From: Ruminococcus sp.
GTDB taxonomy: Bacteria > Bacillota > Clostridia > Oscillospirales > Ruminococcaceae
NCBI GenBank assembly: GCA_017471405.1
Contig: JAFUTK010000060.1
Location: forward strand, 1-61,202
DNA length: 61,202 bases
Direction: 5' to 3'
Shown: one piece after another, positions 27,785 to 35,959 of the stretch
Numbering within the stretch: the first letter of the stretch is position 1
Layout: each line of letters opens with the position of its first letter
The notes under the pieces: generated by a model
What the model was told of the DNA's origin: nothing
The model's database searches: none
The model's input: the letters and a program-made list of their open reading frames with translations, nothing else
Position numbers and translations under genes: made by a program

Positions 27785-28079
27785 GAAAAAGCAAAAGGGC
27801 ACGCCCCGGGCGGAGCTTGAAGCTCTCCACGGCAAGCGCCTCTCCTACGCCGTCGAGCGCGAGGGAGGCAATGAGCTTGTCCTCGGCAGGAACGGTGGCA
27901 TCTCTGTCTCGGAGGAGGAGCTGGTCATTGTCTGCGACGGTCACGAGATATTCCGCTGCAAGCTGGAGGGCTGTATCGCCGCCGAGCTTATGAGCCGCAA
28001 CGGTGTTGATATCAAGGGGGAGGACCTCTCCGGCAAGCGCCGCCACATCGTCGCCTACTATTCCAACTTAAGACAGTAA
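27771..28079 (+). CDS. Small protein of unknown function, 102 aa
   Basis: 102 aa with a basic start (FGKKKQKGTPRAEL) and a predicted beta-rich body (SYAVEREGGNELVLGRNGGISV). No membrane helix or signal. It has a strong GGGAGGGGA ribosome site, overlaps maf by 14 bases and is followed 12 bases later by the macro-domain gene. The coding frame is convincing from context, but no family is recognised. Confidence 0.7.
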   Translation: MLFGKKKQKGTPRAELEALHGKRLSYAVEREGGNELVLGRNGGISVSEEELVIVCDGHEIFRCKLEGCIAAELMSRNGVDIKGEDLSGKRRHIVAYYSNLRQ

Positions 28080-28091
28080 GGGGGAGACCTT

Positions 28092-29120
28092 ATGCCATTC
28101 AATATCATCAGAGCAGACATCACCACACTTGATTGCGATGCCATAGTCAATGCCGCCAACAGCTCGCTGCTGGGCGGCGGGGGAGTGGACGGCGCTATCC
28201 ACAGAGCCGCCGGTCCCGGACTTCTGGCAGAGTGCCGCAAGCTTGGGGGCTGCAAGACCGGAGAAGCCAAAATAACCGGAGCCTATGACCTGAAAGCAAA
28301 GTACGTTATCCATACCGTCGGCCCCGTATGGCAGGGAGGCTCCCACAATGAGGAGCAGTTGTTGTACAGCTGCTACAGGAGCTCATTGGAGCTTGCAAAG
28401 GAGCACAGCTGCGAGAGCATCGCCTTCCCGCTGATATCCTCCGGCGTGTACAGCTACCCCAAGGCGGAGGCGCTGGACGTCGCTACCCGGGCAATTAAGG
28501 ACTTCCTCGAAACGGAGGATATGGACGTCACCCTTGTGGTGTTCGGCAAGGCTGCGCTGAAAATAAGCGAGCAGCTCTACGGCGATGTAAAGCAGTACAT
28601 CGACGATGCCACCACCGACAGGGCAGAGCTTATGGAGGCTCCCCGCCGCAGGGCAAAAATGAACCTGTTGGGTGCCTTCGGCAAGACTGCGATGAAGGAG
28701 TCTGCCGCGGCTATGCCTATGGCGGACGCCTTTGCGGAGGAGAGCTGTGCGGACCTCTCCATTGAGGACTACCTAAAACAGAAGGACGAGAGCTTTTCCC
28801 AGTCGCTGCTGCACCTGATAGACAAAAGCGGTATGACCGATGTGCAGGTCTACCGCAAGGCGAACATCGACCGCAAGCTGTTCTCGAAAATTCGCTCTGA
28901 CGTCAACTACCGCCCCAAGAAGCAGACGGTGCTGGCCTTTGCCATAGCCTTAGAGCTTGACCTGCCGGAGACGCTCTCGCTGCTTTCCAAGGCGGGGTAT
29001 ACCCTCTCGGACAGCATAAGGTTCGATCTTATCGTGAGATACTTCATTGAGCATAAGCGCTACAACATCTTCGAGCTGAACGAGACCCTTTTTGCCTTTG
29101 ACCAGACGCTTCTGAACTGA
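28092..29120 (+). CDS. Macro-domain (ADP-ribose-binding) protein with C-terminal helical domain
   Basis: 342 aa. Residues about 1-170 form a macro domain like those that remove ADP-ribose from proteins or bind O-acetyl-ADP-ribose: [20 protein letters not shown], the GEAKIT segment and the SSGVYSYPK phosphate-loop. Residues about 240-342 form an all-helical domain ([38 protein letters not shown]-like) resembling an XRE-type helix-turn-helix module that occurs in several Firmicute signalling fusions. A basic linker joins them. It is the last gene of the operon starting at ecfA. Confidence 0.88.
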   Translation: MPFNIIRADITTLDCDAIVNAANSSLLGGGGVDGAIHRAAGPGLLAECRKLGGCKTGEAKITGAYDLKAKYVIHTVGPVWQGGSHNEEQLLYSCYRSSLELAKEHSCESIAFPLISSGVYSYPKAEALDVATRAIKDFLETEDMDVTLVVFGKAALKISEQLYGDVKQYIDDATTDRAELMEAPRRRAKMNLLGAFGKTAMKESAAAMPMADAFAEESCADLSIEDYLKQKDESFSQSLLHLIDKSGMTDVQVYRKANIDRKLFSKIRSDVNYRPKKQTVLAFAIALELDLPETLSLLSKAGYTLSDSIRFDLIVRYFIEHKRYNIFELNETLFAFDQTLLN

Positions 29121-29159
29121 CGGGTGTTGTGAGGGATAACGAACGCGAAACGAATCTCA

Positions 29160-29272
29160 CTATGTGGAATGCGAGCACCTACGGTCACAGTATGATGAGA
29201 CCCCGGTCGCGGCACTAATGCTGCAAGCCCGCACACACCCAAGCGACCAACGGGAGCGCAGCGCGAATTGCG
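29160..29272 (+). repeat. Dispersed intergenic repeat family 1, copy B
   Basis: Left core TGTGGAATGCGAGCACC and right core ACACACCCAAGCGACCAACG both match copy A. It is preceded by GGGATAACGAACGCGAA (29133-29150), the left end of repeat family 2, so this copy looks like a composite. Confidence 0.8.
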
Positions 29273-29313
29273 ATGCGAACTTGTTCACATTGTGCACGCT
29301 GTGCACCCGCCAC

Positions 29314-29342
29314 TTGACAAATTCTCCCTTATGATATATAAT
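29314..29342 (+). promoter_or_regulatory. Promoter of rex
   Basis: TTGACA (29314-29319), 17-base spacer, TATAAT (29337-29342). Confidence 0.8.
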
Positions 29343-29346
29343 AATA

Positions 29347-29364
29347 TTGTTATTTATTTATCAA
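29347..29364 (+). promoter_or_regulatory. Candidate Rex operator
   Basis: TTGTTATTTATTTATCAA matches 12 of the 14 fixed positions of the clostridial Rex consensus TTGTTAANNNNTTAACAA. It starts 5 bases after the -10 box of the rex promoter, which fits autoregulation. Confidence 0.65.
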
Positions 29365-29382
29365 AGTCAGAAAGGCTTAAAA

Positions 29383-30024
29383 ATGGCAAAGAACGGAACT
29401 ATATCATCATCAGTAATAAAGCGCCTTCCCAGATATTACCGCTTTCTGGGCGAGCTTATGAAAAACGGAACCGAGCGCATCTCCTCCCGGGAGCTCTCCC
29501 AGCTGATGAAGCTCACCGCCTCACAGATAAGGCAGGACTTAAACTGCTTCGGCGGCTTCGGCCAGCAGGGCTACGGCTACCACGTCCGGCAGCTCCACGA
29601 GGAAATAGGCAAGATACTGGGCGTCGATAAGAAGTACAAGACCATCGTCATAGGTGCGGGAAACTTAGGCAGAGCCATCGCCACCCATATCAACTTCGAT
29701 ACCCGCGGCTGCGAGCTCATCGGAATATTTGACCGCAAGGAGGAGCTTAAAGGCTTGCAGGTGGGAAAGCTCACCGTCACCGGTACCGACGAGCTGGAGC
29801 GCTTCTGCCGGAGGCATAAGCCGGTGGTGGCAGTGCTGTGCATACCAAAGTCCGACACGCAGGAGATAGCCGATAAGCTGGTGAGCCTCGGTCTGCGCTC
29901 CTTCTGGAACTTCTCCCACTACGACCTCTCCATCGACCACGAAAACATCGTCGTCGAGAACGTCCACCTGGGGGACAGCCTCCTGACCCTTACCTACGGC
30001 ACTAAAACTGTTGAGGAGCAGTAA
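29383..30024 (+). CDS. rex: Redox-sensing transcriptional repressor Rex
   Basis: 213-aa repressor that senses the NADH/NAD+ ratio and controls fermentation genes. N-terminal winged helix (about 1-80; SSRELSQLMKLTASQIRQDL, FGGFGQQGYGY) and a Rossmann domain with GAGNLGRAI. ATG 29383 is the family start, with AAAGG upstream. The upstream region has a consensus promoter and a candidate Rex operator. It is a single-gene transcript ending at a strong hairpin. The lactate dehydrogenase gene at 47855 is an obvious potential target, but I saw no good operator there. Confidence 0.96.
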   Translation: MAKNGTISSSVIKRLPRYYRFLGELMKNGTERISSRELSQLMKLTASQIRQDLNCFGGFGQQGYGYHVRQLHEEIGKILGVDKKYKTIVIGAGNLGRAIATHINFDTRGCELIGIFDRKEELKGLQVGKLTVTGTDELERFCRRHKPVVAVLCIPKSDTQEIADKLVSLGLRSFWNFSHYDLSIDHENIVVENVHLGDSLLTLTYGTKTVEEQ

Positions 30025-30034
30025 AATCAAACAT

Positions 30035-30072
30035 AAAGGGATATCCACCACGCGGGCGGATATCCCTTTTTT
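30035..30072. terminator. Bidirectional terminator after rex
   Basis: Stem AAAGGGATATCC...GGATATCCCTTT followed by Ts. It lies between convergent rex and the leftward ABC operon. Confidence 0.8.
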
Positions 30073-30107
30073 AAGCTTTAATTTGATGTGTCCAATTAAT
30101 TGTACTT

Positions 30108-30833
30108 TTACTTCTCCATCCTGTCTACGCCCTTGAGGTACAGCTTTGTACTGATGAAGTAGGAAACGATGTACATCGGCAGCCCCACAGCCGCCAGCTT
30201 AAGAGCCAGATCGGTGAACTTGAAATCGCGGATCCAGGTGAAGAGCCCGTCCCAGAAGTCGTATTCCGAGCCTATCCAGGAGAGGTTCCCGAACAGCAGG
30301 TAGACCACGATGCCCAGTATCACCAGCAGCATCAGTCCGCCCTTGACCTGCGAGCCTACCTTTGAGCCGAAAGCGATGATGCAGGGCAGCTCGATAGCTC
30401 TCATTATCAGCCCGAAGAATACAAGCGTCAGGGTTATGCCCAGCATATCCGGCACTGCGTCAACCACCGTTCTTGCGATAAAGTTGACGCCGTAAACAAC
30501 GGTGAAGGTGATGAGCATAGCGATAAATACGAAGGTGTATATCGCCCACACCTGCTTGCGTATGCCGTTCGGTACGGCGGTGATGTAGTAGCCCCACTTC
30601 TTCCGCTCGTCGGTCTGAACGATGTTTAAAGCAGTGGCTCCGATGGTCATAAAGGAGGAAACAGCCATTATGGAGCAGAAGCCCATTATGAAGGTTGTGT
30701 TCATAGCAGAGGCGTTGTCTTCTCCCACAAAGAGCATTACTGTCGTAAGACCGTTAAGGAAGATCAGCACCAAAAGCATCACCAATATGCCCTTGAGGTT
30801 TGCCCTCATATCCTTGTAAAGTAAGCCCAGCAT
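30108..30833 (-). CDS. ABC-2 type transporter permease
   Basis: 241-aa membrane protein with six hydrophobic segments, typical of small ABC-2 exporter permeases. It starts MLGLLYKDMRANLKG, the short amphipathic entry helix of the family. Start and stop positions (TGATATG) show coupling to the permease before it. Last gene of the GntR-ABC operon. Substrate unknown; related YtrBCEF-type systems respond to cell-wall antibiotics. Confidence 0.85.
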   Translation of the reverse strand: MLGLLYKDMRANLKGILVMLLVLIFLNGLTTVMLFVGEDNASAMNTTFIMGFCSIMAVSSFMTIGATALNIVQTDERKKWGYYITAVPNGIRKQVWAIYTFVFIAMLITFTVVYGVNFIARTVVDAVPDMLGITLTLVFFGLIMRAIELPCIIAFGSKVGSQVKGGLMLLVILGIVVYLLFGNLSWIGSEYDFWDGLFTWIRDFKFTDLALKLAAVGLPMYIVSYFISTKLYLKGVDRMEK

Positions 30834-30834
30834 A

Positions 30835-31626
30835 TCAGCCCCTCCTTTTCAGTCCGCGGACGCTCAGGAAATACCACAGCGCCGTCAGGGTCAGCAGAAC
30901 TGCGGGTATCAGCCACCAGAGGTTGTCTCCCAGCCAGTTTATCTTCCCCATCACCTCGTCCTTGTAGAACATAGTCATCACCTGACTGGTGACGTCCTCG
31001 GCTTCGTCATCGTAGATGCTGAAGCCTGTCATCTTTATGCTGTAGCTGTCTATCCAGTGTATCAGTCCGAAGCCTGCACCGAAGTAGAGCGTCATAAAGA
31101 TGACCGTGAATATCATTTTTGCGGTCTTTGCCCGGCGGAAGTTGTAGTTGATAGCCATATTGCCGTGAAAGAACATATAAACGAAGCAGCCAATGCCGAA
31201 GATGTAAAGCAGCAGCTTCGGCTCGATATCCCTGCCGAACATAAGGCAGGCTATGAGCATTGTCACCCAGCAGAGCACAGTCACCGCCGCAAGGCAGATG
31301 AGGTTGAGCAGATACACCGCTCCGACCATCTTGTATTCTGTCACCGGCAGCGTCTGACCATAGCGCCGGAAGCCGCTCTTTTCGTCGGCGGCTATCTGGC
31401 AGGTGAACTGGCAGGCAAAAAGCACCACCGCCCCGCCGTAGGTCATAATGTAAAAGGTCACGCTCTCAACGCTGCTCACAGTGCTCTCCGCCAGATGCCC
31501 TATATTTCCGTAAAGCGCCGAGAGCTTCACAAGTATGCACAGCAGCATCAGTAATATGTAAATGGCTATGCCTATTATGCGCAGCTTGCGGGAAAGGTAG
31601 AACTCCTTGTAGATAAGTCCCTTCAT
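30835..31626 (-). CDS. ABC-2 type transporter permease
   Basis: 263-aa membrane protein with six predicted helices and a long extracytoplasmic loop between the fifth and sixth (FSIYDDEAEDVTSQVMTMFY). The start MKGLIYKEFYLSRKLRIIG resembles the neighbouring permease, so the two probably form a heterodimer energised by the ATPase encoded just before. The start codon lies two bases after the ATPase stop. Confidence 0.85.
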   Translation of the reverse strand: MKGLIYKEFYLSRKLRIIGIAIYILLMLLCILVKLSALYGNIGHLAESTVSSVESVTFYIMTYGGAVVLFACQFTCQIAADEKSGFRRYGQTLPVTEYKMVGAVYLLNLICLAAVTVLCWVTMLIACLMFGRDIEPKLLLYIFGIGCFVYMFFHGNMAINYNFRRAKTAKMIFTVIFMTLYFGAGFGLIHWIDSYSIKMTGFSIYDDEAEDVTSQVMTMFYKDEVMGKINWLGDNLWWLIPAVLLTLTALWYFLSVRGLKRRG

Positions 31627-31627
31627 T

Positions 31628-32506
31628 TCAGCTCCACTCCTTTTTCTCCCGATTTACATAGTAGATCATTATGTCGTCAAGAGTTGCAGGGTCGATGACG
31701 GCGCCGGAATACTTCTTCGAGCACTCCGCCCGGTCTGAAACCATAAGCTCCGCGCCGTAGTCGTTGAGCCTTGCGGAGATAAAGTCCTCGCGGGCTACCT
31801 GTGCGTAATCTGCCTTGGAGCATTTCATAATGCCGTGAGAGCCCAGGATATCGTCCTTGTAGCCGGAGAGGAGTATCTTCCCCCTGTCGATGAAGGTAAC
31901 GCTGTCGGCAATCTTCTCCAAATCAGATGTGATGTGTGAGGACATCAGGATAGAGTTATTTTCGTCCTGCAAATACTCCATAAAGATGTCAAGTATCTCA
32001 TTTCTTACAACAGGGTCAAGGCCTGTGGTGGCCTCGTCCATTATCAGCAGCTTTGCGCCGTGAGAAAGGGCAGCAGCAATTTGTAGCTTCATCTTCATTC
32101 CCTTTGAGAACTGCGCGAACTTCTTCTTGGAGGGCAGAGCAAACCGCTCCAGATATTTAAAGAAGGTCTCGCTGCTCCAGCCCGGGAAGATGTGCTTAAG
32201 GGTCTTGTCAAGGGCTCTGGCGGTGAGCTGCTCGTGGAAGGGCAGCTCGTCGAATACCGCCGAGATGTCCCGCTTTATTTCCAGCTCGTGCTCTCTGGGG
32301 TCAAGGCCGAAAATTTTGTACTTGCCCTCGTCCTGCCTGATGATGCCAAGCAGGGTGTTTATGGTGGTGGACTTGCCGGCGCCGTTCTGCCCGATGAAGC
32401 CCATAATGCTGCCCTTGGGCACATTGAAGCTCACCTTATCCAGAGTGAAGCCGTCATAGCGTTTGGTAAGATCCCTTATTTCAATAGCGTTCTCATAGTC
32501 AGACAT
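31628..32506 (-). CDS. ABC transporter ATP-binding protein
   Basis: 292-aa ATPase of the CcmA/BcrA exporter class. Walker A GQNGAGKST (about residues 38-46), signature FSKGMKMKLQIAAALS, Walker B LLIMDEATTGLD and a C-terminal extension. It lies 23 bases after the regulator gene with GAAAGGGG before the ATG. With the two permeases it forms a complete exporter under control of the GntR-type repressor. Confidence 0.93.
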   Translation of the reverse strand: MSDYENAIEIRDLTKRYDGFTLDKVSFNVPKGSIMGFIGQNGAGKSTTINTLLGIIRQDEGKYKIFGLDPREHELEIKRDISAVFDELPFHEQLTARALDKTLKHIFPGWSSETFFKYLERFALPSKKKFAQFSKGMKMKLQIAAALSHGAKLLIMDEATTGLDPVVRNEILDIFMEYLQDENNSILMSSHITSDLEKIADSVTFIDRGKILLSGYKDDILGSHGIMKCSKADYAQVAREDFISARLNDYGAELMVSDRAECSKKYSGAVIDPATLDDIMIYYVNREKKEWS

Positions 32507-32529
32507 AAGCTCTTCCCCTTTCGCGCAGG

Positions 32530-32913
32530 TCAGTCCTGCGCCTCACTGTTATAGATGATGTCGAGCAGCTCGTGGAGCTCCTCCAGCGTAACTCCGCCGG
32601 TCCTTGCCTTGTCGCAGACCTGTGTGATGAGCGCCTCGGTCTGCCGCAGGTATTCCTCCCGCAAAAGCTCTCTGTTCTGGCGCTTTACAAAGGAGCCCTT
32701 GCCGGTGAAGGATTCTATAAAACCGTCCCGCTCCAGCTCCTCATAGGCGCGCTTGGTGGTGATGACGCTGATGCGCAGGCTCTGAGCCAGAGCTCTCATT
32801 GACGGAAGGGCGTCCCCCTCCGCAAGCTCGCCGCTCATTATCTGCGCCTTGACCTGGGAAACTATCTGCTCGTAGATAGGCTCCCCCGACGAATTTGATA
32901 TTATGATGTCCAT
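32530..32913 (-). CDS. GntR-family regulator, YtrA subfamily
   Basis: 127-aa repressor. The N-terminal GntR winged helix (IYEQIVSQVKAQIMSGEL, LPSMRALAQSL, ITTKRAYEELERDGFI) is followed by a short helical tail of about 45 residues, as in YtrA, with no large effector domain. ATG 32913 gives the usual MDIIISNSSGEPIYEQI start. Repeated GTGTATA operators overlap its promoter, indicating autoregulation of the regulator-ABC operon. Confidence 0.92.
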   Translation of the reverse strand: MDIIISNSSGEPIYEQIVSQVKAQIMSGELAEGDALPSMRALAQSLRISVITTKRAYEELERDGFIESFTGKGSFVKRQNRELLREEYLRQTEALITQVCDKARTGGVTLEELHELLDIIYNSEAQD

Positions 32914-32928
32914 ATGGTACCTCTCATA

Positions 32929-32972
32929 GTGTATATACTCGATATACACATTATACACTTTGTATATACACT
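32929..32972 (-). promoter_or_regulatory. Operator array of the GntR/YtrA-type regulator
   Basis: GTGTATATA(N3)GATATACAC (32929-32949) is an almost perfect palindrome. On the minus strand two more direct GTGTATA copies run through the -10 and the spacer. The arrangement resembles YtrA operators (GTGTA...TACAC). Confidence 0.78.
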
Positions 32973-32978
32973 TGTCAA
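32950..32978 (-). promoter_or_regulatory. Promoter of the GntR-ABC operon
   Basis: Minus strand: TTGACA (32978-32973), 17-base spacer, TATAAT (32955-32950), embedded in the operator array. Confidence 0.82.
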
Positions 32979-33135
32979 GGGGGTTACTGCAATTATTCTG
33001 CACAATAATTTGAAGTCTGCTTTAGATATCCTGCACAAAGACATGATATGTTAATGAACACATTGTCTTGTTTGAATATGTATTGTTGTCTCATATAAGG
33101 TTTGCCCTCGCCGCTTTCAGCGGCTCGGGATAGTT

Positions 33136-33183
33136 CGGAAAAAGGTATTCTCCCCCTGGCGGGGGAGAATACCTTTTTCCGGC
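33136..33183. repeat. Long palindrome of the GGAAAAAGGTAT family
   Basis: Stem CCGGAAAAAGGTATTCTCCC...GGGAGAATACC, near perfect over more than 20 base pairs. Similar palindromes occur at 24022-24072 and 40242-40289, with looser relatives at 35914-35956 and 39408-39453. Confidence 0.75.
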
Positions 33184-33340
33184 GAATAACTTTCATAATA
33201 AAAGCAGTTTCTCGTTAATCAAATATTCACACTATGTTTACTTCAAGTTATAGGATTTTGCCGCCCGGCAGCGGTATATATAATTGAAATGCATTTTACG
33301 TTCCCCATCATCAGGAACGGCGGGTACCCGGAAGGCGGTG

Positions 33341-33889
33341 ATGAAATTGACCGATGAGAAGATACTCTCCCTTATGCGGGAGGGCGACGAACGGGGGCTT
33401 ACCGCAGCTATCGACAAGTATCAGAGGCTGGTGCTCTCCATAGCCGCAGGTATGCTCTCAGCAAAGGAGGACAGAGAAGAAGTGGCAGCAGATACCTTTT
33501 ACAAGGTCTGGAAAACAGCAGACCGCATCGACACTGAAAAGGCCAGCCTTAAGACTTATATCTGTATGGTAGGCAGAGGCCTGACCATCAACAAGCTCCG
33601 GCAGGTGAAGGTCACCGAGGAGCTCCCGGAGCAGGAGCGCGACATCGGCTTTGAGGTCGATTTCTCAACGGAGCAGGCAGCGGAGCACAACCGGCAGGTC
33701 ATAGCAGCCTGCATCAGAGAGCTGCCATCTCCCGAGCGGGAGATTTTCATTTACCGCTTCTACTATTCGCTGACTGTTCCGGAGATCGCCGGCAGGCTCT
33801 CCATAAGCGAAAGACGTGTGGAGCACCTTATCGACAAGACCAGACGCGCCCTCCGGAACGCGCTGTTGAAGGGAGGAATATTACTGTGA
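33341..33889 (+). CDS. ECF-type RNA polymerase sigma factor
   Basis: 182-aa sigma-70-family factor with region 2 (about 15-85; DREEVAADTFYKVWKTADRI) and region 4 (about 115-175; YYSLTVPEIAGRLSISERRVEHLI). No sigma 1 or 3 regions, so ECF class. ATG 33341 follows GGAAGGCGGTG; the frame is open further upstream. It overlaps the next gene by 4 bases (GTGA), and that gene encodes a membrane protein likely to be its anti-sigma partner. Confidence 0.92.
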   Translation: MKLTDEKILSLMREGDERGLTAAIDKYQRLVLSIAAGMLSAKEDREEVAADTFYKVWKTADRIDTEKASLKTYICMVGRGLTINKLRQVKVTEELPEQERDIGFEVDFSTEQAAEHNRQVIAACIRELPSPEREIFIYRFYYSLTVPEIAGRLSISERRVEHLIDKTRRALRNALLKGGILL

Positions 33890-35709
33890 GATATATTGAC
33901 GATATGATAAAGGGTATTCCTCTTGAGGAGATGACAGGAGGAACCGATATTATGGAGAACAACGAAAACAACACTATCCGCTCAATCATACCCGATACAA
34001 AGCGGGAGATACCCTTAAGCGAAAGCAGTGAAGAGGGCTATGTGCAGAGCATTATAACAGAGCAGCAAAACGAGCCGGAGGCTCCGGCAAAGAAAGCGAA
34101 AAAGGGCAGGCCCGCAAGGGTAAAGTCAAAGGGCCTGGGCGTGCTGGCGGCAGCACTGGCACTGGTGGTCTCGGCGGGAGCCGTCACCGCATATCTCGGA
34201 GTAGTCAAACACACCGGCCCCCTCTCGTGGCTTTCCGACCAGCAGAATGGCGTCCCCGCCGAGGTGGCAGAGGCCAACGCCAACGCAAAGCAGGTTTTTG
34301 TGCAGATAAACGGGCTTATTGCCGATAAAACAGCCGACGGCAGGCCGGAGGAATTTTTCTGCCTGAGGGGCACTCATATAGTTGACCTCAACGGGCTGGA
34401 ACAGCTGGCAGACGGCGACTTCAAGGAAAGGATAAAGGATATCAGCGCACACATTCCCAAGGGAAAGATAGCCTTCTGCGTAGATGACTTTAAACTCAAA
34501 TGGGCGCAGTGGACAGCCGGCGACGGCTCCTTTGTAGGGCAGTACCCCCATCCCGCCAAGGACGTTTCCCCCACTTTGGGCGAATTCTTTATCGACCCCA
34601 CCTACACCGATAATTATGTAAACGACGTGTTAAACGGCACCTACACCGAAATGACCCACGCCAATTCACTCTTCAACTGCATTTCAAAGGAGGTCACAGC
34701 CCGGCTGTTTGCAAACGATAAGGACGAGTATGTCACCGCAGGCGAGCATATCCTTGACCTTTCGGAGCAGAGCGATTTCCTTGACAGTATAGACGAGTTT
34801 TCCGGCGGAGAGATAAAGACCTACACCGGCAAGGCGGTCTATTACATCGGCAGCGACCGCAGGGTAAAATACGTCTGCTGGCAGTCGGAAGACGGCGCCC
34901 TCACCGAGGATTACATCGCCGGCGTCGGCGCGTCCAATGAGCCCCATGGCCTTGAGGATTACCCCGTTGCCGCCAATGAAGTGCTGGAGTCCCGCTCACA
35001 CTACTATCACGACATTATCCAGAGAGTCAGTGTGATGTATGACAGCTATGCAGGCTTTACCGGCAGTGATTATTATGAGCTGCTGTATCCTTATACCGAT
35101 GAAGTGGAGAACATCAATTTTGAGCACCTCTATCAGGCTTACTGCGAGGGCAGGCTCACCAAGGTTGAGCCGCAGGCTCCCAAGGCATATACGGTAACGG
35201 TATTCGACAACATATATGACCCTCAGGAGGGGCGCTACACCACTATCCAGAGCTCCGACAGGGCAGACGCAGACGTTATGATCAATGATGAGTACTACAC
35301 CTACGACGGCAGGACAGGCTTTGACGGCGCCAGAAATTATTTTTTGGCGCTTTACAACGGCACAGTCTCCAATGAGCAAGACATTTGCTTCCAGCAGCAG
35401 ACAGCCGTTGAAAATACCAACTACTCCGAGATAAGGGAATTCATAAGCGGTGCTGAGTACACCAATAAGGAGATAAGACAGCAGTACGGTCTGCTTGAAG
35501 CCGCCAATCTGGAGCCGGTGACCGATACCGGACGTTCGCTGGGCGGTAAGGTGCAATACAGGGCTGCCTTCTGGAAGGACGGGAACCTTATTCTCATATC
35601 CACCACCGATTATGAATACGCCAACATTCAGATAGGAGACACCTACTACCACACCGATGACACAACTATCCTTGATATGATAAAAAGCGTTTGCAGCATG
35701 AACACCTGA
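33886..35709 (+). CDS. Large membrane-anchored protein, probable anti-sigma partner
   Basis: 607 aa starting with GTG at 33886, overlapping the sigma gene. It has a cytoplasmic part of about 90 residues containing a short N-terminal MRYIDDMIKGIPLEEM-like helix, a basic stretch, one membrane segment (about 88-108), then about 500 extracytoplasmic residues rich in Asp, Tyr and Thr with no family I recognise. The gene order sigma then single-pass membrane protein is the classical ECF arrangement. No zinc-binding HxxxCxxC motif is seen, so if it is an anti-sigma factor it is not of the ZAS type. Confidence 0.72.
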   Translation: MRYIDDMIKGIPLEEMTGGTDIMENNENNTIRSIIPDTKREIPLSESSEEGYVQSIITEQQNEPEAPAKKAKKGRPARVKSKGLGVLAAALALVVSAGAVTAYLGVVKHTGPLSWLSDQQNGVPAEVAEANANAKQVFVQINGLIADKTADGRPEEFFCLRGTHIVDLNGLEQLADGDFKERIKDISAHIPKGKIAFCVDDFKLKWAQWTAGDGSFVGQYPHPAKDVSPTLGEFFIDPTYTDNYVNDVLNGTYTEMTHANSLFNCISKEVTARLFANDKDEYVTAGEHILDLSEQSDFLDSIDEFSGGEIKTYTGKAVYYIGSDRRVKYVCWQSEDGALTEDYIAGVGASNEPHGLEDYPVAANEVLESRSHYYHDIIQRVSVMYDSYAGFTGSDYYELLYPYTDEVENINFEHLYQAYCEGRLTKVEPQAPKAYTVTVFDNIYDPQEGRYTTIQSSDRADADVMINDEYYTYDGRTGFDGARNYFLALYNGTVSNEQDICFQQQTAVENTNYSEIREFISGAEYTNKEIRQQYGLLEAANLEPVTDTGRSLGGKVQYRAAFWKDGNLILISTTDYEYANIQIGDTYYHTDDTTILDMIKSVCSMNT

Positions 35710-35744
35710 CAGCAAGGCATTTGAAAATGTATCCCCCTAAAAAG

Positions 35745-35773
35745 AAAAACTCCCCCTCGGGGGAGTTTTTTTT
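35745..35773 (+). terminator. Rho-independent terminator
   Basis: Stem AAAACTCCCCC...GGGGGAGTTTT followed by Ts, after the 607-aa gene. Confidence 0.85.
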
Positions 35774-35775
35774 AA

Positions 35776-35882
35776 CGTCGCGCTGCGCTCCCGTCGGTCG
35801 CTGCCACTTGTGCGGGTATGTGACTTTTGCTCCGCGACCGGGGTCTCATCGTGCTGTGGCCGTAGGTGCCCGCATTCCACAA
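35776..35882 (-). repeat. Dispersed intergenic repeat family 1, copy C
   Basis: Read on the minus strand it has CTTGTGGAATGCGGGCACC at the left and GCGACCGACGGGAGCGCAGC at the right, matching copies A and B. The middle also shares GATGAGACCCCGGTCGCGG with copy B. Confidence 0.8.
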
Positions 35883-35913
35883 GGTGATGTGTGCGGGCTT
35901 TCGCCGGAAAAAG

Positions 35914-35956
35914 AAAAGGGTATATCTTCCTTGTGGGGGAGATATACCCTTTTTTA
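35914..35956. terminator. Long palindrome acting as terminator of spoVAE
   Basis: Stem AAAAGGGTATATC...GATATACCCTTTT, T-rich on both strands, between the repeat and the spoVAE stop. Confidence 0.75.
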
Positions 35957-35959
35957 TTA

